Source: an uncultured Porphyromonadaceae bacterium (GTDB lineage: Bacteria > Bacteroidota > Bacteroidia > Bacteroidales > Muribaculaceae). Taken from it: 6,865 nt of DNA. A program made the translations under genes and the position numbers. How positions within the stretch are numbered: the first letter of the stretch is position 1; every line of letters begins with the position of its first letter. The stretch is taken from assembly GCA_947176285.1 (NCBI GenBank), contig CAMWQF010000152.1, positions 1 to 6,865 on the forward strand. Direction: 5' to 3'. Positions 1 through 5,844 of the stretch are shown one piece after another. The notes under the pieces are model-generated. The model was not told the DNA's origin. It made no database searches and was given only the letters and a program-made list of their open reading frames with translations.

Positions 1-324
1 GGTATCAATTACAACTATGCGGGCAACCCGGTCCGGATTTCGTTTGCAGATGGCGGGAGCATAAATATTGCCGACCTCGGCACCAAGCCGACTTCAGGCC
101 AGCCCTACAAGTTCGGAGGTAAGGAACTGCTTACAGCCAACGAACTCAATGAGTATGATTTCGGGGCAAGACGTTACTTCCAGGCGGTCCCGCATTTCAC
201 TTCTGTCGACCCTCTCTGTAAAGTGCTACCCTTCCAGGGTAGAAAATGGGAGCTCGTTAGCCATTCCCCGAGCGAAAGCTCGGGGTTAACAAGATTATTG
301 CCCTCCGGGCAATGTCGGGTCTAG
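1..324 (+). CDS. C-terminal fragment of an RHS-repeat protein (5' end outside window; probably decayed)
   Basis: The frame is open from base 1 to a TAG at 322-324, giving 107 residues of a gene that starts before the window. Residues 36-44 (YKFGGKELL) and 49-60 (LNEYDFGARRYF) followed by VPHFTSVDPLC (63-73) are the RHS repeat-associated core of Bacteroidales. These are large surface or secreted YD-repeat shell proteins, often carrying variable C-terminal toxin domains. Normally DPLC continues into a KY...SPY.Y..NNP segment. Here the similarity stops at residue 73, and residues 74-107 are translated from the hairpin repeat module that begins at base 220. No toxin domain can follow. The change from NYAGNPVRISFADGGS to NIADLGTKPTSGQ near residue 20 also looks like an internal deletion, because the usual stretch between those two parts of the core seems to be missing (inferred from memory of the family). 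It is best read as a truncated, probably non-functional tail. The RHS identity is secure; whether the gene is dead is less so. Confidence 0.75.
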   Translation, partial: GINYNYAGNPVRISFADGGSINIADLGTKPTSGQPYKFGGKELLTANELNEYDFGARRYFQAVPHFTSVDPLCKVLPFQGRKWELVSHSPSESSGLTRLLPSGQCRV

Positions 325-390
325 GCTTATTTTACTAGCATTGAGTTTCCGCTCGGGGTTAACAAGATTATTGCCCTCCGGGCAATGTCT
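220..390 (+). repeat. Composite hairpin module, copy 1
   Basis: The module starts with AAAGTGCTACCC (220-231) and contains three perfect hairpins in order. Hairpin 1 (226-242) is CTACCCT/AGGGTAG with a TCC loop. Hairpin 2 (266-285) is CCCCGAGC/GCTCGGGG with a GAAA tetraloop. Hairpin 3 (297-313) is ATTGCCC/GGGCAAT with a TCC loop, preceded by the linker TTAACAAGATT. A second copy of hairpin 3 lies at 370-386. Both hairpin-3 copies are followed by TGTC. The same arrangement with nearly identical spacing recurs at 2092-2371, so this is a defined repeat unit. It overlaps the end of the RHS frame. I do not recognise it as a named family, and it could be a structured RNA or a mobile palindromic element. 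Confidence 0.8.
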
Positions 391-438
391 GATCTAGGCT
401 TATTTTACTAGCATTGAGTTTCCGCTCGGGGTTAACAA
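281..438 (+). repeat. 73-bp tandem direct repeat, two copies plus a 12-bp stub
   Basis: Unit 1 is 281-353 and unit 2 is 354-426; they match at 71 of 73 positions, differing only at GTCGGGTC versus GTCTGATC. A third start, CGGGGTTAACAA, is seen at 427-438 before the sequence diverges. Each unit carries the linker, one hairpin 3 and a tail containing CTAGGCTTATTTTACTAG. The left arm of hairpin 2 is present only before unit 1; before unit 2 it is replaced by GAGTTTCC, so the duplication copied only the right half of that hairpin. High identity suggests a recent duplication. Confidence 0.9.
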
Positions 439-445
439 ATATTAA

Positions 446-462
446 GGGCTGCTTCGCATCGC
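446..462 (+). repeat. Dispersed repeat GGGCTGCTTCGCATCGC, copy 1
   Basis: This 17-bp sequence is identical to 2484-2500 and lies downstream of the hairpin module in both places and in the same orientation. It can fold weakly as GGGC-TGC-TTC-GCA, a short stem with a TTC loop. Here the outer arm is not completed (GCGTGC follows), whereas the second copy continues GCCCG and closes the stem. Function unknown. Confidence 0.7.
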
Positions 463-496
463 GTGCATTGCAGATTTACTTTTGACTATGCGGGAC

Positions 497-511
497 GCAT
501 GCGGAGCATGC
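497..511. repeat. Small palindrome GCATGC-GGA-GCATGC
   Basis: A perfect 6-bp stem with a GGA loop, which reads as a TCC loop on the minus strand. It resembles the TCC-loop hairpins of the neighbouring module but in the opposite orientation. The gene-free stretch 325-623 otherwise contains the 73-bp repeats, the 17-bp dispersed repeat and the hairpin at 575-610. A 61-codon open frame crossing it is not supported as a gene. Confidence 0.5.
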
Positions 512-574
512 TCACTACGTTGCTTGACTCGGGAAATTTTGGCGCAGTCCCCGCGCTAAGGAATTGCAAATCTT

Positions 575-610
575 TGCGTGATACTTCCGGAAGCCGAATA
601 GTATCACGCA
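575..610 (-). terminator. Probable hairpin terminator of the dehydrogenase gene
   Basis: TGCGTGATACT (575-585) and AGTATCACGCA (600-610) form a perfect 11-bp stem around a 14-nt loop, 13 bp beyond the TAA of the minus-strand dehydrogenase gene. Position and stem strength suit a transcription terminator between convergent transcripts. Against this, the minus strand after the stem reads AAAGATTTGC, so there is no clear U tract. It could instead be another dispersed palindrome or an mRNA 3'-end stabiliser. Confidence 0.45.
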
Positions 611-623
611 TTGATTTAAGGGG

Positions 624-1796
624 TTACGATTCAGCGGCTATTCTATAGATTTTTTCTGCTGTGTTTTTGTCTATCTTGATGTAGTTGCCGAAGATTTCAC
701 CTTTATTTTCAGTGACTTTCTTAGCCAATAGTTTTACATCAGGATTTTCAATCCCGAGTTCCTTCATATTGACCGGCATACCAATCGAAGAAAGGAATTT
801 CTTTAATGCTTCAATTCCCATGGAGGCGGCTTTCTTGTCATCCTCCTCATTTATATCAAATACTCTTCGGGCAAACTGCGCTATCTTTGAAGGATTTTCT
901 TCCATGGCATAGGTCATCCACGCAGGGAACATCACCGCAAGACCGGCACCATGCGTCACGTCATACACTGCACTCAGTTCATGCTCAAGTCCATGAGTTG
1001 CCCAGTCTTCCTCTCTTCCACCGCTGCAGACACCATTATGTGCAAGCGTTCCACTCCACATTATGTTGGCCCGTGCATCATAGTCTTCAGGATTTGCTAT
1101 CACTTTCGGTGCTTCTGTTATGATTGCTTTCAGCACTCCTTCCGCTACCCTATCCGTTATCTCAACATTTGGAGTATTTGAGAAATAGCGCTCCATGATG
1201 TGTGCCATCATGTCGGTGATTCCTGCCGCTGTTTGGTATGGAGGAAGTGTAAAAGTCAGTTCAGAATTCATCAAGGCGAATTTAGGACGAAGCACATCGC
1301 TTCCCATTCCAAGTTTATGGAGTCCGTCAAGTTTAGTTATGACAGTGTTGCCGGATCCTTCGCTACCCGCGGCTGGAATTGTAAGGACTACACCGACAGG
1401 AAGTGCTTTTGTCACCTTTGCTTTTCCACAATAGAAATCCCAGAAGTCTCCATCATATGGCATTGCTGCGGCGATCGCCTTCGCAGTGTCGATAGAACTG
1501 CCACCTCCTACTGCAAGCACAGAATCAATACCTTCTTTCTTAGCAATTTCAATCCCCTCATATACCTTGGAGTCTACCGGATTAGGCTGTACACCTCCTA
1601 ATTCAGCATACGGAATCCCTGCAACTTCAAGGCTCTCCTTCACTCGGTCAAGAAGCCCGGACCGGATCACTGAACCTTTACCATATACTATCAAAGGCTT
1701 CTTCATATCGAAAGCCTCAAGTTGCTCAGCAACCTTATTCTCCACTCCCCTCCCGAAGACATATTTCGTGGCTGGGAAAAACACAAAATTATTCAT
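624..1796 (-). CDS. Iron-containing alcohol dehydrogenase, YqhD/butanol-dehydrogenase type
   Basis: The 390-residue product matches the group III metal-dependent alcohol dehydrogenases, close in length and pattern to E. coli YqhD (387 aa). It opens MNNFVFFPATKYVFGRG, as YqhD does, and has the nucleotide-binding GGGSSID at 97-103 and a YGKGS segment at 38-42 equivalent to the NADPH-contacting YGGGS. The expected metal ligands are all present: D195 and H199 in GITDMMAH, H268 in WATHGLEHE, and H282 in DVTHGAG. YqhD enzymes are cytosolic and reduce aldehydes to alcohols with NADPH, serving in aldehyde detoxification or redox balance; the substrate here cannot be read from the sequence. The ATG at 1796 is chosen because the conserved N-terminus starts there; the leader is AT-rich without a Shine-Dalgarno site. 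It is monocistronic, with its own promoter upstream and a hairpin downstream, and is flanked by the two copies of the repeat module. There is no sign of frame damage. Confidence 0.93.
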   Translation of the reverse strand: MNNFVFFPATKYVFGRGVENKVAEQLEAFDMKKPLIVYGKGSVIRSGLLDRVKESLEVAGIPYAELGGVQPNPVDSKVYEGIEIAKKEGIDSVLAVGGGSSIDTAKAIAAAMPYDGDFWDFYCGKAKVTKALPVGVVLTIPAAGSEGSGNTVITKLDGLHKLGMGSDVLRPKFALMNSELTFTLPPYQTAAGITDMMAHIMERYFSNTPNVEITDRVAEGVLKAIITEAPKVIANPEDYDARANIMWSGTLAHNGVCSGGREEDWATHGLEHELSAVYDVTHGAGLAVMFPAWMTYAMEENPSKIAQFARRVFDINEEDDKKAASMGIEALKKFLSSIGMPVNMKELGIENPDVKLLAKKVTENKGEIFGNYIKIDKNTAEKIYRIAAES

Positions 1797-1867
1797 ATCT
1801 ATATCTTAAGATTAGATTCGCATGTATTTATATATAAATCACATGTTATCAATTACTTTTCAGAATG

Positions 1868-1899
1868 CAAAGATACAAATTTTTATTTTCCAAAACAAT
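1868..1899 (-). promoter_or_regulatory. Bacteroidota-type promoter for the dehydrogenase gene
   Basis: On the minus strand, TATCTTTG (1875 to 1868) matches the -7 consensus TAnnTTTG. ATTG (1899 to 1896) stands 20 bp upstream as a three-of-four match to the -33 TTTG. Transcription would start near 1861, leaving a leader of about 65 nt before the ATG. No operator was recognised. Confidence 0.55.
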
Positions 1900-1933
1900 T
1901 AAATCGCCATTTTTTGTAAAAATCCAAACAATT

Positions 1934-1993
1934 TGTACTGCCCCACGAAAAGTAGACACAAAAAATTTTATTGGTTAATTGACTCTACTTTCG
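1934..1993. mobile_element. Possible insertion-sequence end relic (IS3/IS150-like terminus)
   Basis: TGTACTGCCCCACGAAAAGTAGACAC begins at 1934 and resembles the terminal inverted repeats of IS3-family, IS150-group elements, which start TGTACTG followed by a C-rich stretch and a GTNGGAC-like motif. About 28 bp further on, TCTACTTT (1984-1991) followed by CG is the inverse of CGAAAAGTAGA with one base missing, so the block is bounded by imperfect inverted repeats and could be a very short internally deleted copy. No transposase is present. The family assignment is from memory of terminus patterns, so it is tentative. The following 1994-2091 contains nothing I can identify. Confidence 0.4.
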
Positions 1994-2091
1994 CATGATC
2001 TATAATTATCACGCAGAGTCACCAGAGTTCTGTCGCGCCTTCTTAAAGTGAAAATAACTTATGGAAGACACGGGGGTTATCTCAAATAGGC

Positions 2092-2371
2092 AAAGTGCTA
2101 CCCCTCCGGGGTAGAGATGGGGGGAGATTGGATTCTCCCACGGTTGACACCGTGGGTTAACAAGATTAATTGCCCTCCGGGCAATGATTAACAAGATTAA
2201 TTGCCCTCCGGGCAATGATTAGCAAGATTAATTGCCCTCCGGGCAATGATTAGCATGATTAATTGCCCTCAGGGCAATGATTAGCATGATTAATTGCCCT
2301 CCGGGCAATGATTAGCAAGATTATTGCCCTCCGGGCAATGATTCGCAAGATTAATTGCCCTCCGGGCAATG
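2092..2371 (+). repeat. Composite hairpin module, copy 2 (expanded)
   Basis: It starts with the same AAAGTGCTACCC as copy 1. Hairpin 1 (2098-2114) is CTACCCC/GGGGTAG with a TCC loop. Hairpin 2 (2137-2156) is CCCACGGT/ACCGTGGG with a TGAC loop. After TTAACAAGATTA come seven hairpin-3 units. Hairpin 1 to hairpin 2 spacing is 22 bp (23 in copy 1), and hairpin 2 is 20 bp in both copies. Relative to copy 1, one base pair of hairpin 1 and four of hairpin 2 are changed, all with compensation. The last unit ends in TGTCGG, as the copy-1 unit does. Function unknown. Confidence 0.8.
2156..2371 (+). repeat. Tandem array of seven 31-bp palindromic units
   Basis: The units start at 2156, 2187, 2218, 2249, 2280, 2311 and 2341. 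The consensus is ATTAGCAAGATTA followed by ATTGCCC-TCC-GGGCAAT and G (the A where they meet is shared). Unit 6 is 30 bp because it lost one A, becoming GATTATTGCCC. Units 4 and 5 have GCATGATTA in place of GCAAGATTA, and unit 4 has loop TCA in place of TCC. All seven 7-bp stems are intact. The units abut directly without unique spacers. Confidence 0.93.
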
Positions 2372-2545
2372 TCGGATAAAATCGACAAAGTTCAATGGCA
2401 GGGAACAGAGGGGCAGAGATTTTTTCAATTATCGATGATCAATTGCTTCGCGACTCGGTTTTTGCAAGATCGCAAGGGATTTCGGGCTGCTTCGCATCGC
2501 CCGGAGAACGATACGACTTCAATTTTTCAAAATAAGTCTCCAAAT
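2372..2545. other. Gene-free stretch with a second dispersed-repeat copy
   Basis: This completes the gene-free interval 1797-2621. It contains the second copy of GGGCTGCTTCGCATCGC at 2484-2500, here enclosed by CGGGC (2483-2487) and GCCCG (2499-2503) so that it can fold as a closed stem. It also contains TTGCTTCGCGACTCGG (2443-2458), which resembles TTGCTTGACTCGG at 521-533 in the left repeat region apart from a 3-bp insertion. No coding sequence with a recognisable product is present. Confidence 0.55.
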
Positions 2546-2577
2546 TTTGCGTATCTGAGTTTTTTTTCATAACTTTG
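2546..2577 (+). promoter_or_regulatory. Bacteroidota-type promoter for the DUF2971/esterase-like/GH43 operon
   Basis: TTTG at 2546-2549, a 20-bp spacer, and TAACTTTG at 2570-2577 match the -33/-7 consensus TTTG-N19-21-TAnnTTTG exactly. Transcription would start near 2583, about 40 nt before the ATG at 2622. No comparable motif is seen in the 7-bp and 21-bp gaps downstream, so this promoter probably drives all three genes. The seven-unit hairpin array ends about 175 bp upstream. Confidence 0.75.
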
Positions 2578-2621
2578 AATCGAATTTGAGCTAACCTTAA
2601 CAATTCGAATACAGAGCATTT

Positions 2622-3437
2622 ATGAAAATCTATCATTATACATCTATTGAAAACCTTGCGCTCATTCTTAAGCACAAGACCATACGCTTCAATCGACTAG
2701 ACATGATGGAAGATCCTTGTGAAAAGACCTTCCTCGTGAATCAACTTGACTGGAGTCCTTATACATATGTATCATGCTGGACCGAAAATCCGATAGAAAA
2801 TGTGCCGCAATGGAATTTTTACACCGGTGGCAAAGGTGTTAGAATCGGAATTGACAAGGATTTCATCGATTGGGAAAAACAGTCAATAGCGTTCAGTGCT
2901 CCGGCTCGTCCCCGTCATCACAAATCATTGAGCAAGGATTCTTCAGGAACGCTTTCCATCACTCTAAACCCCATTCGCATATATCGACCCCTATCAACAG
3001 ACATTTGCTATAATAAAGTGATGTATTTCTCTGATGAAGAATACTCTGAATTTGAAAAGAATATTGGCAGAGTGAAAACATACCTCGAAATTGACGAGGA
3101 ACTGATGCGAAAATACATAGGAGTCATTCGTAAAGATAAATGGTCTTTTCAAGATGAAAGCAGGTTTGTCATCTATGCTGTTCCATACACTTCCACTGAT
3201 GCAGTTGTGTCACACAACGAATTCATTAATCTTATCCGCATGGTGATGCCTAATAAGGTTACTTTTATTGATGTGCCTATAAAACCGGAAAAACTTAAGA
3301 ATATTGAAGTGACTTTAGGTCCTAAAATGGATGAAGGACAAATCATTTTGACAAAAGCACTGCTCAATAAGTATGTTCCCGACGCTAAATTAAATGTGAG
3401 TTCTATTAGCGATTCTCCAATACAATACATAGTGTGA
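2622..3437 (+). CDS. DUF2971-family protein
   Basis: A 271-residue protein without signal peptide or membrane segment, so presumably cytoplasmic. The pattern fits DUF2971: N-terminal YHYTSIENLALILKHKTIRF (4-23), then DMMEDPCE (27-34) in the position of the family's NDPFE motif, SCWTENP (51-57), PQWNFYTGGKGVRIGID (62-78), and KDKWSFQDESRFVIY (171-185), which matches the W..E.E.R block, with LGPKMDEGQ at 232-240. No enzymatic activity is established for the family as far as I know. The HYTS start recalls the His-Thr/Ser motif of ADP-ribosyltransferase-fold proteins such as DarT, but that link is inference only. The ATG at 2622 is the first in frame after the promoter, preceded by an AT-rich leader. 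It is followed after 7 bp by a secreted beta-helix gene, so the two should be co-transcribed even though their compartments differ. Family call is fairly secure; function unknown. Confidence 0.8.
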   Translation: MKIYHYTSIENLALILKHKTIRFNRLDMMEDPCEKTFLVNQLDWSPYTYVSCWTENPIENVPQWNFYTGGKGVRIGIDKDFIDWEKQSIAFSAPARPRHHKSLSKDSSGTLSITLNPIRIYRPLSTDICYNKVMYFSDEEYSEFEKNIGRVKTYLEIDEELMRKYIGVIRKDKWSFQDESRFVIYAVPYTSTDAVVSHNEFINLIRMVMPNKVTFIDVPIKPEKLKNIEVTLGPKMDEGQIILTKALLNKYVPDAKLNVSSISDSPIQYIV

Positions 3438-3444
3438 ATAAAAC

Positions 3445-5844
3445 ATGCGGCGTTTACTCTTTTTTTGCCTTGCGGCAATAGTTGCTTTTCCATCAATAGC
3501 CGAAGATACCATTGAATATAATGGCGAATCTTACGAATTGTCTGACAACACTTTGCTTCTTGATGCAGAAAACATTTATAATGTTGGGAATGCTTTCAGA
3601 AACCCCATTGAAGCATTTGCAAAAATTAATGAAATAGGGAAAGATGCAACTCTCTTAGTGGCTCCTTCCGTGTATTGGCTCGACGATCCGGATGATCCGG
3701 AGGTGAGGATTGACAAAGATGGCACTCCTTATGCTGTAAAGATTAAATGTGAATCATTGAATATTATAGGATTGACTGACAATCCGGAAGATGTGGTGTT
3801 TGCTGTCAATCGTGGACAAACTCAAGGAGCCATCGGCAACTACACAATGTTTCATTTTGCAGGTAAAAGTTTGCAGATAAAAAACTTGACTTTTGGAAAC
3901 TATTGCAACATCGACATCATTTATCCAAGGAAAACGGAATATAACCACAAGAAACGTAAAGATGCCATAGTGCAAGCCCAAATTGGCATATGTGAGAACA
4001 CAGACCATCTGTTTGCCCAAAACTGCCGCTTCTTAAGCAGACTCAACCTATGCCCTTTTGTCGGAGCCAGAAGGAGCCTGTATGATAAATGCTATTTTGA
4101 ATGCACAGATGATGCTCTGTCGGGATCTGCAATTTATCTTGATTGCAATTTTACATTCTTCAGTAGTAAACCTTTCTATTCTACTGCCGAAACAGGCGCC
4201 GTATTCCTTAACTGTGATATCATATGCAAGGGGACCGGCACTCAATACTTCACAAAAGTTCCCGGAATGGTTACGGCAATAGACACCAGATTCCATAGCG
4301 ATAATCCGATTGAAATAAAATGGACTCGAGACCATTCCGACGTAATATCCCGTCAATATAACATCTCCTTGAATGGAAAACCATACATTATTGATTCAGA
4401 CAGGCAGGAACTTGGACTATCATTGGATGAGTCTCCACTGAAAGATGCTTATGCAATCTATCGGGATGGAAAAACCATTTACAACATTCCTAATCTTATC
4501 AATGGGGATGATGGATGGGATCCAATGGGTATGAATCAGGTCATTGCCGATATAGAATCAAAAACCGGGAAAAAACTAACCGGCATACCTATTGCATTGC
4601 GTCTGAAATCTGACAAAACGAATCTGAGGGCAGAAAACGACACTGCAACCATTATTTCCCAGCCACTGCTTTGGGGTGGATTTCCATCCGGAGTGCAATC
4701 CCATACTATTTATGTGTCGGATAATACTTTTCCTGAGGATAAGGAAACTATAATAAAAATTTCCACTCCTGACGGTCTTACCGCAAGACAAACACTCAGA
4801 ATAGGGGCAAATTTACGCAAAGCACCCGTTATTAAACGCTCCCCAAAGATATATTATGATGAAGCAAAAGGGGGATTAATACTAAAATATACCCTATCAG
4901 GGAAAGGAATAGATGACAGTTCTATTATGTGGGGAAGAATTGTCAGAGACGGAAACAATAATAGTGTAGTCCTTCTACAAAAGGGTGAAGGAGGATCCGG
5001 TGATATCTATTATCCGAAGGCAGGAGACTTGGGAAATGAGATAATAGCCATGATATTTCCCAAATATAAAGATTCTGTTTACGGAACCATGGTGCATACC
5101 CAACCATATCCTATATCTGAACTTTCGTATATTAAAGAACTTCCTGAATCAAACTTGACGACAGACTTTAGCGATGTTCCCATCGACAAAAGAGAAGCAG
5201 GGCAGATTGGAGCCTGGAGTTTTGACATATATAAACCACTTGACACTTCCGCTGCTGAATGGAGTGCTTCTGAGGGTGCCGGATGGTATTATGGCAAAGG
5301 CTTTGATGCGTCTACCGGGACAGGAATAGTGCAAAGCGAAAAGGGAGCAAGAATGAGTTACATTCCGGCTCGTGACATCTGCCACAACATGACGGCAAAC
5401 CTTATCGCAGAACCAGCAAAAAGCGGTGGACAAGGATTCGGCAGTGCAACTTGCCAATATATGGATATTTGCGTGAAGTTTGATCCTATAGATCTTAATG
5501 GATATGCCTTAAGAATCGAACGAACTCCTGACCATGACCGCGCTGTGACTTTTTCACTCATTAAATATGAAAATGGACACACATCTGTAATTTCAGATAA
5601 AATAGTGAGCAACTGTTTCCGAACCCCATGCCATATCAATGTCGGCATTATCGACGGCATACTGAAAGCAAGCGCTTATACAGATGCTGCAGACGGCAAT
5701 AAATGCTGTGATGATGTGCTTGAGAGCGTTACACTTTCCGCTCCGGTTAAAGAAAGCACTCTTACCGGTTTTTGCATTCAACATACCGGATCGACCGGAC
5801 CTTCCTCAACCCTGATACGCGATTTGAATATTAACTGGGAATAA
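3445..5844 (+). CDS. Secreted beta-helix protein, pectin methylesterase (CE8)-like
   Basis: A 799-residue protein with a type I signal peptide (MRRLLFFCLAAIVAFPSIA, cut before E20); no lipobox Cys. Residues about 40-320 read as a right-handed parallel beta-helix resembling pectinesterases: LLVAPSVYWLDD (70-81), SLNIIGL (104-110), SLQIKNLTFGNY (142-153), QAQIGICEN (177-185, position of QAVAL), NCRFLSRLNL (193-202, position of QDTL), YFECTDDALSG (217-227, position of GTVDFIFG), FLNCDI (254-259). The oxyanion Gln (Q177) and nucleophile Asp (D223) have counterparts, but the acid/base Asp of QDTL and the Arg of LGRPW do not. Ten Cys lie between 102 and 261. Residues about 380-560 look like Ig/Fn3-type beta domains, and 590-799 like a concanavalin/LamG-type jelly roll that may bind glycan. 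The adjacent GH43 gene suggests pectin or arabinan-type degradation outside the cytoplasm. It could be an esterase of altered mechanism, a lyase, or a binding protein. Fold confident, activity not. Confidence 0.7.
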   Translation: MRRLLFFCLAAIVAFPSIAEDTIEYNGESYELSDNTLLLDAENIYNVGNAFRNPIEAFAKINEIGKDATLLVAPSVYWLDDPDDPEVRIDKDGTPYAVKIKCESLNIIGLTDNPEDVVFAVNRGQTQGAIGNYTMFHFAGKSLQIKNLTFGNYCNIDIIYPRKTEYNHKKRKDAIVQAQIGICENTDHLFAQNCRFLSRLNLCPFVGARRSLYDKCYFECTDDALSGSAIYLDCNFTFFSSKPFYSTAETGAVFLNCDIICKGTGTQYFTKVPGMVTAIDTRFHSDNPIEIKWTRDHSDVISRQYNISLNGKPYIIDSDRQELGLSLDESPLKDAYAIYRDGKTIYNIPNLINGDDGWDPMGMNQVIADIESKTGKKLTGIPIALRLKSDKTNLRAENDTATIISQPLLWGGFPSGVQSHTIYVSDNTFPEDKETIIKISTPDGLTARQTLRIGANLRKAPVIKRSPKIYYDEAKGGLILKYTLSGKGIDDSSIMWGRIVRDGNNNSVVLLQKGEGGSGDIYYPKAGDLGNEIIAMIFPKYKDSVYGTMVHTQPYPISELSYIKELPESNLTTDFSDVPIDKREAGQIGAWSFDIYKPLDTSAAEWSASEGAGWYYGKGFDASTGTGIVQSEKGARMSYIPARDICHNMTANLIAEPAKSGGQGFGSATCQYMDICVKFDPIDLNGYALRIERTPDHDRAVTFSLIKYENGHTSVISDKIVSNCFRTPCHINVGIIDGILKASAYTDAADGNKCCDDVLESVTLSAPVKESTLTGFCIQHTGSTGPSSTLIRDLNINWE

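Noticed and set aside
463..648. 61-codon plus-strand open frame (MHCRFTFDYAGRM...)
   Set aside because: It lies across the repeat region, contains the terminator-like hairpin at 575-610, overlaps the 3' end of the dehydrogenase gene antisense, and has no promoter or recognisable domain. It is more likely translated repeat DNA.
806..1809. Several plus-strand open frames within the dehydrogenase gene
   Set aside because: They are antisense shadows of a well conserved minus-strand gene and show no family similarity.
2009..2215. 68-codon minus-strand open frame
   Set aside because: Much of it is made of hairpin 1, hairpin 2 and the first array units; the residues reflect the repeat, not a protein family.
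2156..2371. CRISPR array
   Set aside because: The 31-bp units abut directly and are similar along their full length; there are no unique spacers and no cas genes in the window.
2156..2371. Chain of rho-independent terminators
   Set aside because: The stems are only 7 bp with 3-nt loops and none is followed by a T run; GATTA follows each, so termination is not supported.
2369..2572. 67-codon plus-strand open frame
   Set aside because: It starts inside the last array unit, runs through dispersed repeats and into the operon promoter; no domain or codon pattern supports it.
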